From an uncultured Candidatus Melainabacteria bacterium (GTDB lineage Bacteria; Cyanobacteriota; Vampirovibrionia; Gastranaerophilales; Gastranaerophilaceae), in NCBI GenBank assembly GCA_934777245.1, contig CAKVND010000001.1, positions 1 through 64,000 of the forward strand: a stretch of DNA of 64,000 nt, given 5' to 3'. Positions 17,277 to 25,881 of the stretch are shown here, one piece after another. Under the pieces are notes generated by a model that saw only the letters and a program-made list of their open reading frames with translations, did not search any database and was not told the DNA's origin. The position numbers and the translations under genes were made by a program. Numbering within the stretch: position 1 is the stretch's first letter; each line of letters opens with the position of its first letter.

Positions 17277-17816
17277 TTACAAACTAAAATTCATATAACT
17301 TTTATAAATCGAATCCTCGTCTATACCTATATAACGCAAAGTTACAGATGGACTGGAGTGATTAAAGATTTTTTGCAAAATTGCAATATCACGATATTTT
17401 TTATAATGATGATATCCAAATGTTTTGCGCATTGTATGAGTACCAAATGCCATTTCAGGATGCAATTTTTCACAACATCGTTTTATTACATAATATGCTG
17501 TTACACGACTCAAACGATTATTAAATTTTGTTGAAAATAATGGTTCCTCATCAGACATATCAAGAACATAATTTTCTAACATAAGTTTTAACTTTTTATT
17601 TATTGGAAATTTTTTAAACTTTTTCGTCTTCTTTTCAATTAATTGAATAAACTCTTTTCCCTTCACATCACTAACATTTAATGCAAGTAAATCCGATATT
17701 CTAAGTCCGCTATTAATACCTAACGTAAATAATAATAAATCACGCGGATTTGCAGATAAATTTGTTTTAATTTTACGTATATCTTTAAGACTTCTAATCG
17801 GTTCTACAGTCGACAT
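17277..17816 (-). CDS. Short tyrosine recombinase/integrase (catalytic domain only)
   Basis: 179 residues consisting of the catalytic domain alone. Active-site residues are visible: arginine in NSGLRISDLL, the HxxR motif in GTHTMRKTFGYHH, histidine/tryptophan position in FNHSSPSVTLRY and tyrosine in YIGI. There is no N-terminal core-binding domain, as in FimB/FimE-type invertases and some phage integrases. AGGAG precedes the ATG. It is isolated, between an efflux operon and a peptidase gene, so it is either a degenerate integrase or a local DNA-inversion enzyme. Confidence 0.87.
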   Translation of the reverse strand: MSTVEPIRSLKDIRKIKTNLSANPRDLLLFTLGINSGLRISDLLALNVSDVKGKEFIQLIEKKTKKFKKFPINKKLKLMLENYVLDMSDEEPLFSTKFNNRLSRVTAYYVIKRCCEKLHPEMAFGTHTMRKTFGYHHYKKYRDIAILQKIFNHSSPSVTLRYIGIDEDSIYKSYMNFSL

Positions 17817-17933
17817 AAAAAACTCCTTTTATTAACACGCCAAATAACTTAAGCCATTTAAATTTATTCATATAAAAACTTAAAAATTTATAAAATGATA
17901 TCCAAGACATGAATCGGCATGTTTACTAAAAAA

Positions 17934-17973
17934 AACAAATCGGTCTTGTAAAATTTTACAAGACCGATTTGTT
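17934..17973 (-). terminator. Perfect 40-bp palindromic terminator
   Basis: The half-site AACAAATCGGTCTTGTAAAA is followed directly by its exact reverse complement. On the minus strand the stem leads into eight or more T residues, so it ends transcription of the M16 peptidase gene. It lies between that gene and the recombinase gene. Confidence 0.85.
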
Positions 17974-17989
17974 CTTTTAAAAATTATAT

Positions 17990-20560
17990 TTACCTTACAT
18001 CCGATTGAACCATTACGTTGTTAAAATATTTATTCGCAACACGAATAATATCCGATGCTGTAACTTCGTCAATCATTTTTGTGTAATCATTCAAGAAATC
18101 ATAGCCAAAGCCGTAAGCTTCAAACAAACCTATATTCGAAGCTTTTTCCGAATTAGTTTCCATCGCGATTACAAAACTACCTTTCAAACGGTCTTTTGCA
18201 TCTTGCAATTCGCTATCAGAAACAAACTCCATTTTTAATTTATTCATTTCAGCTAAAATCTGTTTTCTTGAATAGTCTAAAGTATCCGGATTTGTGCCGA
18301 TATAAGCCATAAACACGCCACCAAGCATTTTAGGCGAATAGCTTGTTCCAAGTTGATAAGCAAGACCATCTTTTTCTCGTAAGTTTTTAAACAAACGAGA
18401 ACTCATGCCTGAACCCATAATAGTATTTATTACTTTTAGTGTTACAAAATCTTTTTTGTTGCTAACTCCTGCAGTTTGCCAACCGATAAACAACCAAGAA
18501 GTCTGCAAATCTTTAATCGTTTGAGAAAGTGTTTTTGGCGCAGTTAATTTTGTTACATTAAATTTTGAAAACTCAACTTTATTCAAATTCTTATTATGTA
18601 ACATTGAACCAAACGCATCAATCATTTTATCAGAATTAACATTACCATTGATTGATACAATAACGTTTTTGGCATCTAAAATATTGTTATAATATCTTAC
18701 AACATCTTCTCTTTGAACGCTTGGCAAAGTTTTTTCTAATATTTTATTTGAATGTGAATAAACGCTGTTTTCGAAAATCACAGTCTTAAAATTTTCTAAT
18801 GCTATGTTCATCGGAACATCACGTTTTTGTTTAATCTTAGCCAAAATTTCTGAACGTTTTTTCTCTAATTCATAGTCATCAAAAACTGCATTATTTAAAA
18901 CTTCATCCAAAATATCAAGAGTTTTGTCTATTTGCGCAGTTGTTGTTTGAACGTTGATTACAAAATAATCTTCGCTACAGTTTGCGTCAATTTCAATTCC
19001 GTTTTCGTCCAAAATTTGAGCAAGTTCTTGTGCTGAATATTTTTTTGTTCCTTTCAAAAGCGTTGTTGCAGTAAGTGTTCCTTCACCTGCAACTTTTTCT
19101 AAAAATTCTCCGCCACGCGCGATTATGCTGATAGCGATAATGTCGTTGTTTTTGTTTTCATTAACTAAAAGAGTTGAACCATTATCAACAATATATTTTA
19201 TAGTTCCATTGTGTTCAGAAACTTTTGTTGCACTATGTTTTACTTCAGCTTTTACATTGCTGACTTTTTTTAAGTTTTCAGGTAAAACTATTGAAACCGC
19301 ACTTCTATTTACGCCCAAATATTTATTAGCAGCCGCTTTAACTTCTTCTGCCGTAACTTTTTTTACGCATTCAACATAATTATCGTATAAAAGAGAACTA
19401 TTTGTTAAAGCCATAATATAGCCGAGCTCTGATGTTATATTAGAAGTCGATTCTCTTGAATAATACGTATCTTGAATAATCATATTTTTTGCACGGTTAA
19501 GTTCTTCATCGGTAATGCCGTATTTCTGAATATTTTTAACTTCTTCAAAAATTGATTTTTCTAATTTGTCTAAACAAGTTGGTGTAAAATTAGCAGTAAT
19601 ATAAAATATGCCATCATCTCTAAAGCTTCCGTTTGATGCTGAGATTGAATAAGCAAGACCTCTTTGTTCTTTTATGTCACGATAAAGTCTTGAGGATTTG
19701 CCACCACCTAAGACTTCTGATAAAACGTCAAGCGCGTATGTTTCTTTGTCGGAAATATTCACACCGCGGAAACCAATCATCATATAACCTGATTGCGTGT
19801 CTGTATAATCTATTTTACGTTTTTGTGTCTGAAGCTGACCTTCTTTTCTAAAAGATTTTTTTATAGGTTTTCTATATTCTTGATTAAAGCATTGTTGAAT
19901 TTTAGCAACTGCTTTTTGAGTATCAACATCACCAACAACAAGAGTAACCATATTTGACGGTGCGTAGTATTTATTAAAATAGTCTAAAATTTCTTCCCTG
20001 CGGATAGTTCCAATTATATCAGATGTACCGATAACTTTTCTTTTATATGGGTGTGTTGTATACATCATGTCGTTTAAATTGTCGTAAACTTTTTTAGAAG
20101 GTGTGTTGCCGTCTTTTGCAATTTCTTCTAACACAACTTTACGCTCTTTTTCGAGTTCTTTACGTGGAATTTGAGGATTTAAAAGCATATCAGAATGCAA
20201 TTCCATAGCCTTATCAAAATGTTCTGATGGTATTGTAATATAATAGTGCGTAAAATCTTTGCTTGTCGCTGCGTTTACAATTGCACCTTTTGATTCTAAG
20301 ATTTTATCAAACTCTCCTGTCGGATGCGCTTTTGTACCTTTAAAGAACAAATGTTCCAAAAAGTGTGCAACACCATTATTGGTATCGTTTTCGTTTATAG
20401 AACCTGTTTTTATCCAAGTGTCAATTGTAACAATCGGATTGTTTTTAATTTCATACACAACAACGGTTTGTCCGTTCGGAAGTTTTTGTGTTGTATAATT
20501 TGCTGCCCAAACACTCGCCGTAAAAATCAACATTACTAAAACAGTAAAAATTTTCTTCAT
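17990..20560 (-). CDS. M16-family zinc peptidase, two-domain
   Basis: 856 residues with a signal peptide (IFTVLVMLIFTASVWA) and two M16 units in tandem. The first has the inverted zinc motif HFLEH (H66, E69, H70) and the downstream glutamate region; the second lacks HxxEH, as is usual for the inactive half. It is a periplasmic or surface processing peptidase, with a joined active and inactive pair instead of two genes. A GTG 15 nt upstream overlaps the GGAGAGG ribosome site, so the ATG at 20560 is preferred. Confidence 0.92.
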   Translation of the reverse strand: MKKIFTVLVMLIFTASVWAANYTTQKLPNGQTVVVYEIKNNPIVTIDTWIKTGSINENDTNNGVAHFLEHLFFKGTKAHPTGEFDKILESKGAIVNAATSKDFTHYYITIPSEHFDKAMELHSDMLLNPQIPRKELEKERKVVLEEIAKDGNTPSKKVYDNLNDMMYTTHPYKRKVIGTSDIIGTIRREEILDYFNKYYAPSNMVTLVVGDVDTQKAVAKIQQCFNQEYRKPIKKSFRKEGQLQTQKRKIDYTDTQSGYMMIGFRGVNISDKETYALDVLSEVLGGGKSSRLYRDIKEQRGLAYSISASNGSFRDDGIFYITANFTPTCLDKLEKSIFEEVKNIQKYGITDEELNRAKNMIIQDTYYSRESTSNITSELGYIMALTNSSLLYDNYVECVKKVTAEEVKAAANKYLGVNRSAVSIVLPENLKKVSNVKAEVKHSATKVSEHNGTIKYIVDNGSTLLVNENKNNDIIAISIIARGGEFLEKVAGEGTLTATTLLKGTKKYSAQELAQILDENGIEIDANCSEDYFVINVQTTTAQIDKTLDILDEVLNNAVFDDYELEKKRSEILAKIKQKRDVPMNIALENFKTVIFENSVYSHSNKILEKTLPSVQREDVVRYYNNILDAKNVIVSINGNVNSDKMIDAFGSMLHNKNLNKVEFSKFNVTKLTAPKTLSQTIKDLQTSWLFIGWQTAGVSNKKDFVTLKVINTIMGSGMSSRLFKNLREKDGLAYQLGTSYSPKMLGGVFMAYIGTNPDTLDYSRKQILAEMNKLKMEFVSDSELQDAKDRLKGSFVIAMETNSEKASNIGLFEAYGFGYDFLNDYTKMIDEVTASDIIRVANKYFNNVMVQSDVR

Positions 20561-20648
20561 ATTACCTCTCCGCACATATATATACGTACATAATAATATA
20601 GTTTGTTTAGAATTTCTACTGTATTAGTGTCTAAAAACTCTCAACTTA

Positions 20649-20657
20649 TGATATAAT
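20649..20657 (+). promoter_or_regulatory. polA extended -10 promoter element
   Basis: TGATATAAT, an extended -10 box, 23 nt before the polA ATG. No good -35 hexamer is seen, as is common with extended -10 promoters. Confidence 0.5.
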
Positions 20658-20680
20658 AGTAAAAAAGTGGGGATTATTTT

Positions 20681-23353
20681 ATGTCAAAAACTTTAATTCT
20701 TATAGACGGACACGCACTAGCTTACCGCCAGTTTTTTGCGCTTGAAAGAACAGGAATGAAGAATTCTGAGAACCAACCAACTTGGGCGGTTTACGGCTTT
20801 TTTAAAGCTATTTTTGATTTATTGGCAAAAATACATCCCGATTACATAGCAGTTGCGTTTGATGTAGGCAGAAGAACATTTAGAACCGAAAAGTTTGAAG
20901 AATATAAAGCTAACCGCGAAGCCATGCCGGACACTATGCGCAGTCAGTTAGGCATAATTTGCGAAGGCTTAAAAGCTTTTGATATTCCTATTATTACAAA
21001 AGAAGGTTTTGAAGCTGATGACGTTATCGGAACAATTTCAAAAAACGCGTCAGACAAAGGTCATAACACGCTTATTTTAACAGGCGATCAAGACAGCTTT
21101 CAACTTATTGATAAAGACGGAACGGTAAAAGTTCTTATCCCTTCAAAAGGCGAACTGGTTGAATACGATTGGAACAAGGTTTACGAAAAACTTGGCGTTT
21201 ATCCTGACCAAGTTATAGATTATAAAGGTTTAAGAGGTGATACTTCGGACAATATCCCCGGAATTCGCGGTATCGGAGAAAAAACTGCACAAAAGCTTTT
21301 GAATAGATATAAGCACCTTGAAGATGTTTTGGCCGATTGCGATAACATTCCGGAAAAAGCTGTTCAAAAAAAGATTTGCGAACAAAAAGACATTGCGATT
21401 TTGTCAAAAGATTTAGCTACAATCGTTAGAAACGTGGAACTTGATTTTGATATTGATACCGCAACCGTTACTTTGCCTAAAATAGAAGATGTTTCTGCGT
21501 TTTTAAGAAAAATGCAATTTTATACTTTTATCAAAAACATTGATAAAATTTTAACTTCATTTAATCCAAATGCCGAAGTAGAAGCGAACGAAAATCTAAA
21601 TTTGTTTAATCAAGCGCCTAAACAAGATAACGTTCAGCAGAGTCTTTTTGCTCAAGCGATAAAAGAAACAGTAGAAGAAGCAAATATTGAGTTTAAAATT
21701 GTTAACGCAAATAACATTGAAGATATTTTGGCTCAACTGGAAAAATCTGATAGAATTGCAATGAAGTTTTATTCTGATGAAGGTAAAATCGTTTCTGCTA
21801 CAATTTCTAACGGTGAAAACTTCTTCTTTGGCGCAAACGAAGTTGAAAAACTTAAACCTATTATTGAAAATCCTAGTGTTAAAAAAATAGGATTTGACGC
21901 AAAATCTGATTATCATTTACTTTTAAACAACGGTTATACTTTAAAAGGTTTAGAATATGATGTACTTTTAGCAAGCTATGTTAAAGACCCTAACAGAAAA
22001 CATACGCTTGAAGCTCAAGCTCTGGATTTTCTAAATCATATTATTATGTCAAATGAAAATGAAATGGGCAAATGCGACGAAGCTTATACGATTTTTAGAC
22101 TTTATGAATATTGGCAAAAAAATTTGGATGAAAGAGAACAAAAAATTGTTAACGAAATTGAAATTCCATTGACTTTGGTTCTTGCAAAAATGGAACACAC
22201 CGGCGTAGCAATTGATTGTGAATATTTAAAAGAACTTTCTTCTTATATGACAGAAAAACTTGCAGAACTGGAAGATTTGATTTATCAACTTGCAGGCGAA
22301 CCGTTTAACATCAATTCGCCAAAACAAGTTGCAGAAGTTCTTTTTGATAAATTAGAATTGAAAACTAAAAAGAAAAAATCTCGTTCTACAAGTGCTGAAG
22401 TGTTAGAAGAATTAGCACAAGAGTATGAAATTTGCGAGTACATTTTACAGCATAGAAAATTTGCGAAACTAAAATCTACTTATACAGACGCATTGCCAAC
22501 TCTTATCAGTAAAAAAGACGGTAGAATTCATACAACTTATAATCAAGCCTTGACAGTTACGGGACGTCTTTCTTCTTCCAATCCGAATTTACAAAATATT
22601 CCGATAAGAAGTGAAGAAGGAAATAAAATCCGCTCAGCTTTTTGCGCTATGGATAAAGAAAATTCGCTTATTTTATCAGCCGATTATTCTCAAATCGAAT
22701 TGAGATTGTTAGCACACGTTTCAGGTGATGAACATTTAATCCACGCATTCACCAGCGGAGAAGATGTTCACGCAATGACAGCCGCAAAAGTCTTTGGAGT
22801 AGAGTTAAAAGACGTTACGAAAGAAATGAGAAGACGCGCTAAGGCTGTTAATTTCGGTATTGTCTACGGTCAATCTAAATATGGACTAGCAAAAAGTTTG
22901 GGTATAACTAATGCGGAAGCTCAAGAGTTTATAGACAAATATTTTGAAACTTATCCGAAAGTTAAAGAGTATATGAATAATGAAGTCGAATTTGTAACTC
23001 AAAACGGATACGTTGAAACAGCTTTTGGACGTAAAAGATACTTAGCGTCAGAACTTCAAAGTTCAAATTATCAAATAAGGGAATTTGCTCAACGCGCCGC
23101 AATTAATCAACCATTACAAGGAACTGCTGCGGATTTGATTAAAATTGCGATGATTCGCGTAGATAAAGCAATTGACAAAATGAAAACGAAAATGATTATG
23201 CAAGTACACGATGAACTTGTTTTTGAAGTTCCAAAAGACGAATTAGAGCAATTAAAATCTATTATATTAGATTGCATGGCACTCAAAGACCAAAATCTAA
23301 AAGTTCCGCTTGATGTTGACATAAATTACGGCTCAAGCTGGAAAGAAGGATAA
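20681..23353 (+). CDS. polA: DNA polymerase I
   Basis: 890 residues: a 5'-3' exonuclease domain (about 1-290, with AVAFDVGRRTFR and TGDQDSFQL), an exonuclease-like domain (about 340-500) and the family A polymerase domain with motifs DYSQIELR, RRRAKAVNFGIVYG and MQVHDELVFE. The 3'-5' proofreading domain looks inactive: the DxE metal motif expected in exo I is replaced by IAMKFYSD, as in Taq-like enzymes. It fills gaps in repair and Okazaki fragment maturation. GTGGGG precedes the ATG. Confidence 0.97.
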   Translation: MSKTLILIDGHALAYRQFFALERTGMKNSENQPTWAVYGFFKAIFDLLAKIHPDYIAVAFDVGRRTFRTEKFEEYKANREAMPDTMRSQLGIICEGLKAFDIPIITKEGFEADDVIGTISKNASDKGHNTLILTGDQDSFQLIDKDGTVKVLIPSKGELVEYDWNKVYEKLGVYPDQVIDYKGLRGDTSDNIPGIRGIGEKTAQKLLNRYKHLEDVLADCDNIPEKAVQKKICEQKDIAILSKDLATIVRNVELDFDIDTATVTLPKIEDVSAFLRKMQFYTFIKNIDKILTSFNPNAEVEANENLNLFNQAPKQDNVQQSLFAQAIKETVEEANIEFKIVNANNIEDILAQLEKSDRIAMKFYSDEGKIVSATISNGENFFFGANEVEKLKPIIENPSVKKIGFDAKSDYHLLLNNGYTLKGLEYDVLLASYVKDPNRKHTLEAQALDFLNHIIMSNENEMGKCDEAYTIFRLYEYWQKNLDEREQKIVNEIEIPLTLVLAKMEHTGVAIDCEYLKELSSYMTEKLAELEDLIYQLAGEPFNINSPKQVAEVLFDKLELKTKKKKSRSTSAEVLEELAQEYEICEYILQHRKFAKLKSTYTDALPTLISKKDGRIHTTYNQALTVTGRLSSSNPNLQNIPIRSEEGNKIRSAFCAMDKENSLILSADYSQIELRLLAHVSGDEHLIHAFTSGEDVHAMTAAKVFGVELKDVTKEMRRRAKAVNFGIVYGQSKYGLAKSLGITNAEAQEFIDKYFETYPKVKEYMNNEVEFVTQNGYVETAFGRKRYLASELQSSNYQIREFAQRAAINQPLQGTAADLIKIAMIRVDKAIDKMKTKMIMQVHDELVFEVPKDELEQLKSIILDCMALKDQNLKVPLDVDINYGSSWKEG

Positions 23354-23407
23354 TTTCTCAATCACTCGACATATTTTATAAAATCTCTCATTGCGCGAAA
23401 TAATAAT

Positions 23408-23445
23408 TGTAACAAAATACACTTATTAATTTTAAAACTGTTACA
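23408..23445. promoter_or_regulatory. Inverted repeat upstream of the NrtR-like gene
   Basis: TGTAACA and its exact complement TGTTACA are separated by 24 nt and lie just upstream of a TATAAT (23459-23464). The position fits an operator, possibly for the regulator encoded next; unproven. Confidence 0.4.
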
Positions 23446-23486
23446 TTTTTTTATTCTTTATAATACAATAATTTTAGAGGTGATAA

Positions 23487-24167
23487 ATGTTTAACGAAAT
23501 TAAGACGCACGAGATTACGGTCGACATTGTTATTTTGACAATTAAAGATGATGCATTGCAAGTGTTACTTGTAAAACGTAATAATGAACCATTTAAAGAT
23601 AAATGGGCAATTCCTGGGGGATATGTTAGAATGTCCGAAAACCTTGATGAAGCTGCAATGCGCGTACTTAAAGAAAGAACAAATGTTGACAACATTTATC
23701 TTGAACAACTTTATACATTCGGCGACCCTCTTCGTCACCCTGTTTCTCGTGTAATTACTTGTGCATATTTTGCACTTATAAGAGCAGAAGATTTTAATGT
23801 AGTTACAACTTCAGATTTGGCTTGGCATAAAGTGTTCGACTTGCCACCTCTAGCATTTGACCACAAGGAAATTATTGAATACTCTCTAAAACGTACAAGA
23901 GAACGTTTGGAAATGTGTCCTGTGGCTTATCAATTGTTGAATGAAAAATTCACTCTAACTGAAATGCAAAAAGCTTATGAAATGATTATGCAGAAAAAGC
24001 TTGATAAACGTAATTTCAGAAAAAAAGTTATTACAACCGACGGATTGAGAGAATTGAACGAATTTTCTAAATCATCATCTAAGCGTCCAGCTAGACTTTA
24101 CACTTTCGATAATATAAAATTAAACTCAAAAAGGGCGCATTTTATAAAAAAGGAGACTAAATGTTAA
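23487..24167 (+). CDS. NrtR-like Nudix-domain transcriptional regulator
   Basis: 226 residues: an N-terminal Nudix fold (about 8-135) and a C-terminal winged helix (about 145-215, LTEMQKAYEMIMQKKLDKRN). The Nudix box (GGYVRMSENLDEAAMRVL) keeps the first glutamate but loses the catalytic RExxEE core, which reads RVLKER. That pattern is typical of NrtR, which senses ADP-ribose and controls NAD genes without hydrolysis. The ATG follows AGAGGTGAT. It overlaps secG by 7 nt, and an inverted repeat lies upstream. Confidence 0.8.
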   Translation: MFNEIKTHEITVDIVILTIKDDALQVLLVKRNNEPFKDKWAIPGGYVRMSENLDEAAMRVLKERTNVDNIYLEQLYTFGDPLRHPVSRVITCAYFALIRAEDFNVVTTSDLAWHKVFDLPPLAFDHKEIIEYSLKRTRERLEMCPVAYQLLNEKFTLTEMQKAYEMIMQKKLDKRNFRKKVITTDGLRELNEFSKSSSKRPARLYTFDNIKLNSKRAHFIKKETKC

Positions 24168-24385
24168 CATTTTTTTGGACTTTGCAGGTTTTATCCGCAC
24201 TATTACTAATCGTATTAATTCTTATGCACTCTCCTAAAGGCGACGGAATCGCAGGGATAGGTAACGCAGCACAAATGTTTTCTTCACAAAAAAGTGCAGA
24301 AAAAGGCTTGAATAAACTAACTGGGATTGTTGCATTAGTATTTGTAATTTGTGTATTCTTGCTAGGTTTTGGTATTATCAAATAA
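24161..24385 (+). CDS. secG: SecG, preprotein translocase subunit
   Basis: 74 residues with two membrane helices (about 3-23 and 52-71) joined by the conserved cytoplasmic segment HSPKGDGIAGIGNAAQMF. It is an accessory subunit of SecYEG. AAGGAG lies 5 nt before the ATG. It overlaps the Nudix regulator by 7 nt, so the regulator controls or tracks secG expression at least by cotranscription. Confidence 0.9.
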   Translation: MLTFFWTLQVLSALLLIVLILMHSPKGDGIAGIGNAAQMFSSQKSAEKGLNKLTGIVALVFVICVFLLGFGIIK

Positions 24386-24397
24386 TTTGGAGCATAA

Positions 24398-25159
24398 ATG
24401 CTTAACCGATTTTCAAGAACAGAACTTTTGCTTGGTCACGAGGGGATTGAAAAATTAGCGTCCGCTCGTGTTGCTGTGTTAGGGATTGGCGGAGTCGGCG
24501 GTTATACGGTAGAAGCTCTTGCAAGAAGTGGAGTCGGAGCATTTGATTTAATAGACGATGACAAAATTTGTATCACAAACGTAAATCGTCAAATTTATGC
24601 GTTAACTAGCACTATCGGTAAATACAAAGTTGATGTGGCAAAAGATAGAATTTTGGATATCAATCCCGACGCAATTGTTAATACTTATAAAATGTTTTAT
24701 ACCCCTGAAACTGCGGATGAGTTTGATTTTTCAGGTTATGATTATGTAGTAGATGCGATTGATACAGTTGTCGGCAAATTAGAAATTATTGAACGCGCGA
24801 AAAAAGCCGGTATTCCTGTAATTTCTTCAATGGGTGCAGGCAATAAAATGGACGCTACAGCGTTTGAAGTTGCCGATATTTCAAAAACATCTGTTTGTCC
24901 GCTTGCAAAAGTAATCAGACAAGAATTAAAGAAAAGAAAAATTAGAAAAGTTAAAGTTGTTTATTCAAAAGAAATTCCAATCAAACCAAACGACGATATT
25001 GAAATTAGTTGCAAAAAACATTGTGTTTGCCCTCCAGGAACCGTTAGAAAATGTACAGCAAGACGCCAAATTCCGGGGAGTAATGCGTTTGTGCCTTCTA
25101 CTGTTGGTTTGATTATTGCAGGAGAAGTAATAAAAGATTTGATTGGATACAAAAAATAA
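24398..25159 (+). CDS. tcdA: TcdA, tRNA threonylcarbamoyladenosine dehydratase
   Basis: 253 residues of the E1/ThiF/MoeB superfamily. ATP-binding GIGGVGGYTVEALARSG, the RxxR-like arginine in NVNRQIYAL and aspartate in VVDAIDTV identify TcdA, which cyclises t6A37 to ct6A in tRNAs that read ANN codons. SSMGAGNKMD and the cysteine-containing KTSVCPLAKVIR are family hallmarks. It lies 12 nt after secG with GGAG before its ATG. Confidence 0.9.
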   Translation: MLNRFSRTELLLGHEGIEKLASARVAVLGIGGVGGYTVEALARSGVGAFDLIDDDKICITNVNRQIYALTSTIGKYKVDVAKDRILDINPDAIVNTYKMFYTPETADEFDFSGYDYVVDAIDTVVGKLEIIERAKKAGIPVISSMGAGNKMDATAFEVADISKTSVCPLAKVIRQELKKRKIRKVKVVYSKEIPIKPNDDIEISCKKHCVCPPGTVRKCTARRQIPGSNAFVPSTVGLIIAGEVIKDLIGYKK

Positions 25160-25173
25160 AAATTAAAAAGTTT

Positions 25174-25776
25174 TTATTCTTCCAAATCTGATTCTAAACC
25201 ATATCTAATATATGCATAAGCATTAAAATCTAATGAACCGAATATAATTTTAACAAAATTTTTGTTATACGGAATTAACTTTACAAAATCTAAACTTTCG
25301 CTATCATAATCGTCATTTGTTTCGCAGGCTCTAACTTTACCCTTGAAAAATTGCGATTGATAGAACGACAAATAGATATCGTTATTTTTATCACGTTCTG
25401 CAATTACTTTGTAATACCCTTTGTCAAGCGGATTTTCGTCTATAATTAAGTTTACCGGAACGTTTAAAAGCAAACCTTCGTCATTTTTACTTTTAAGCGG
25501 AGTTAGTCCTTGAATTTCGCTGTCAGGTGAAAGCTCAGAATGCAAACTCGTTCCGCCGCCACTAATTTTTTTTGCTCTTTTCTTTTGCTGTTTTTTTTCT
25601 TTTTGTTTCTTCTTACCCTCAAGCGTGTTTATAGCATCTTCAAATTCTTGATTTGTAATAGACTTTTGTCCATCCCAAGCTCTGTCTATTCCTGAAAAAT
25701 CATCCCAACTTTCTGCAAAAACTATAGTTGGTATTATTAATAAACAAATTATAGTTAATAAAAAAGCTTTCTTCAT
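25174..25776 (-). CDS. Secreted hypothetical protein
   Basis: 200 residues: signal peptide (AFLLTIICLLIIPTIVFAES), a lysine-rich linker (about 58-75, KKQKEKKQQKKRAKK), then a domain of about 120 residues with strand-like segments (GLLLNVPVNLII, YLSFYQSQFF, VKIIFGSLDFNAYAYIRYG). I do not recognise the domain. The ATG at 25776 is chosen because the signal peptide begins there; an upstream in-frame start adds six residues. Confidence 0.6.
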   Translation of the reverse strand: MKKAFLLTIICLLIIPTIVFAESWDDFSGIDRAWDGQKSITNQEFEDAINTLEGKKKQKEKKQQKKRAKKISGGGTSLHSELSPDSEIQGLTPLKSKNDEGLLLNVPVNLIIDENPLDKGYYKVIAERDKNNDIYLSFYQSQFFKGKVRACETNDDYDSESLDFVKLIPYNKNFVKIIFGSLDFNAYAYIRYGLESDLEE

Positions 25777-25881
25777 ACTTATATTATTTAACAAAAAATA
25801 TCCAAAAGTAAATAAAAACTTTTATTTTTCTTTACTATCATGTATAATAGTATTAACTTTGTTTAAAGAGAGAGTTATTTA

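Noticed and set aside
17256..17534. 92-codon plus-strand frame over the recombinase gene
   Set aside because: Shadow of the recombinase gene on the other strand; no ribosome site.
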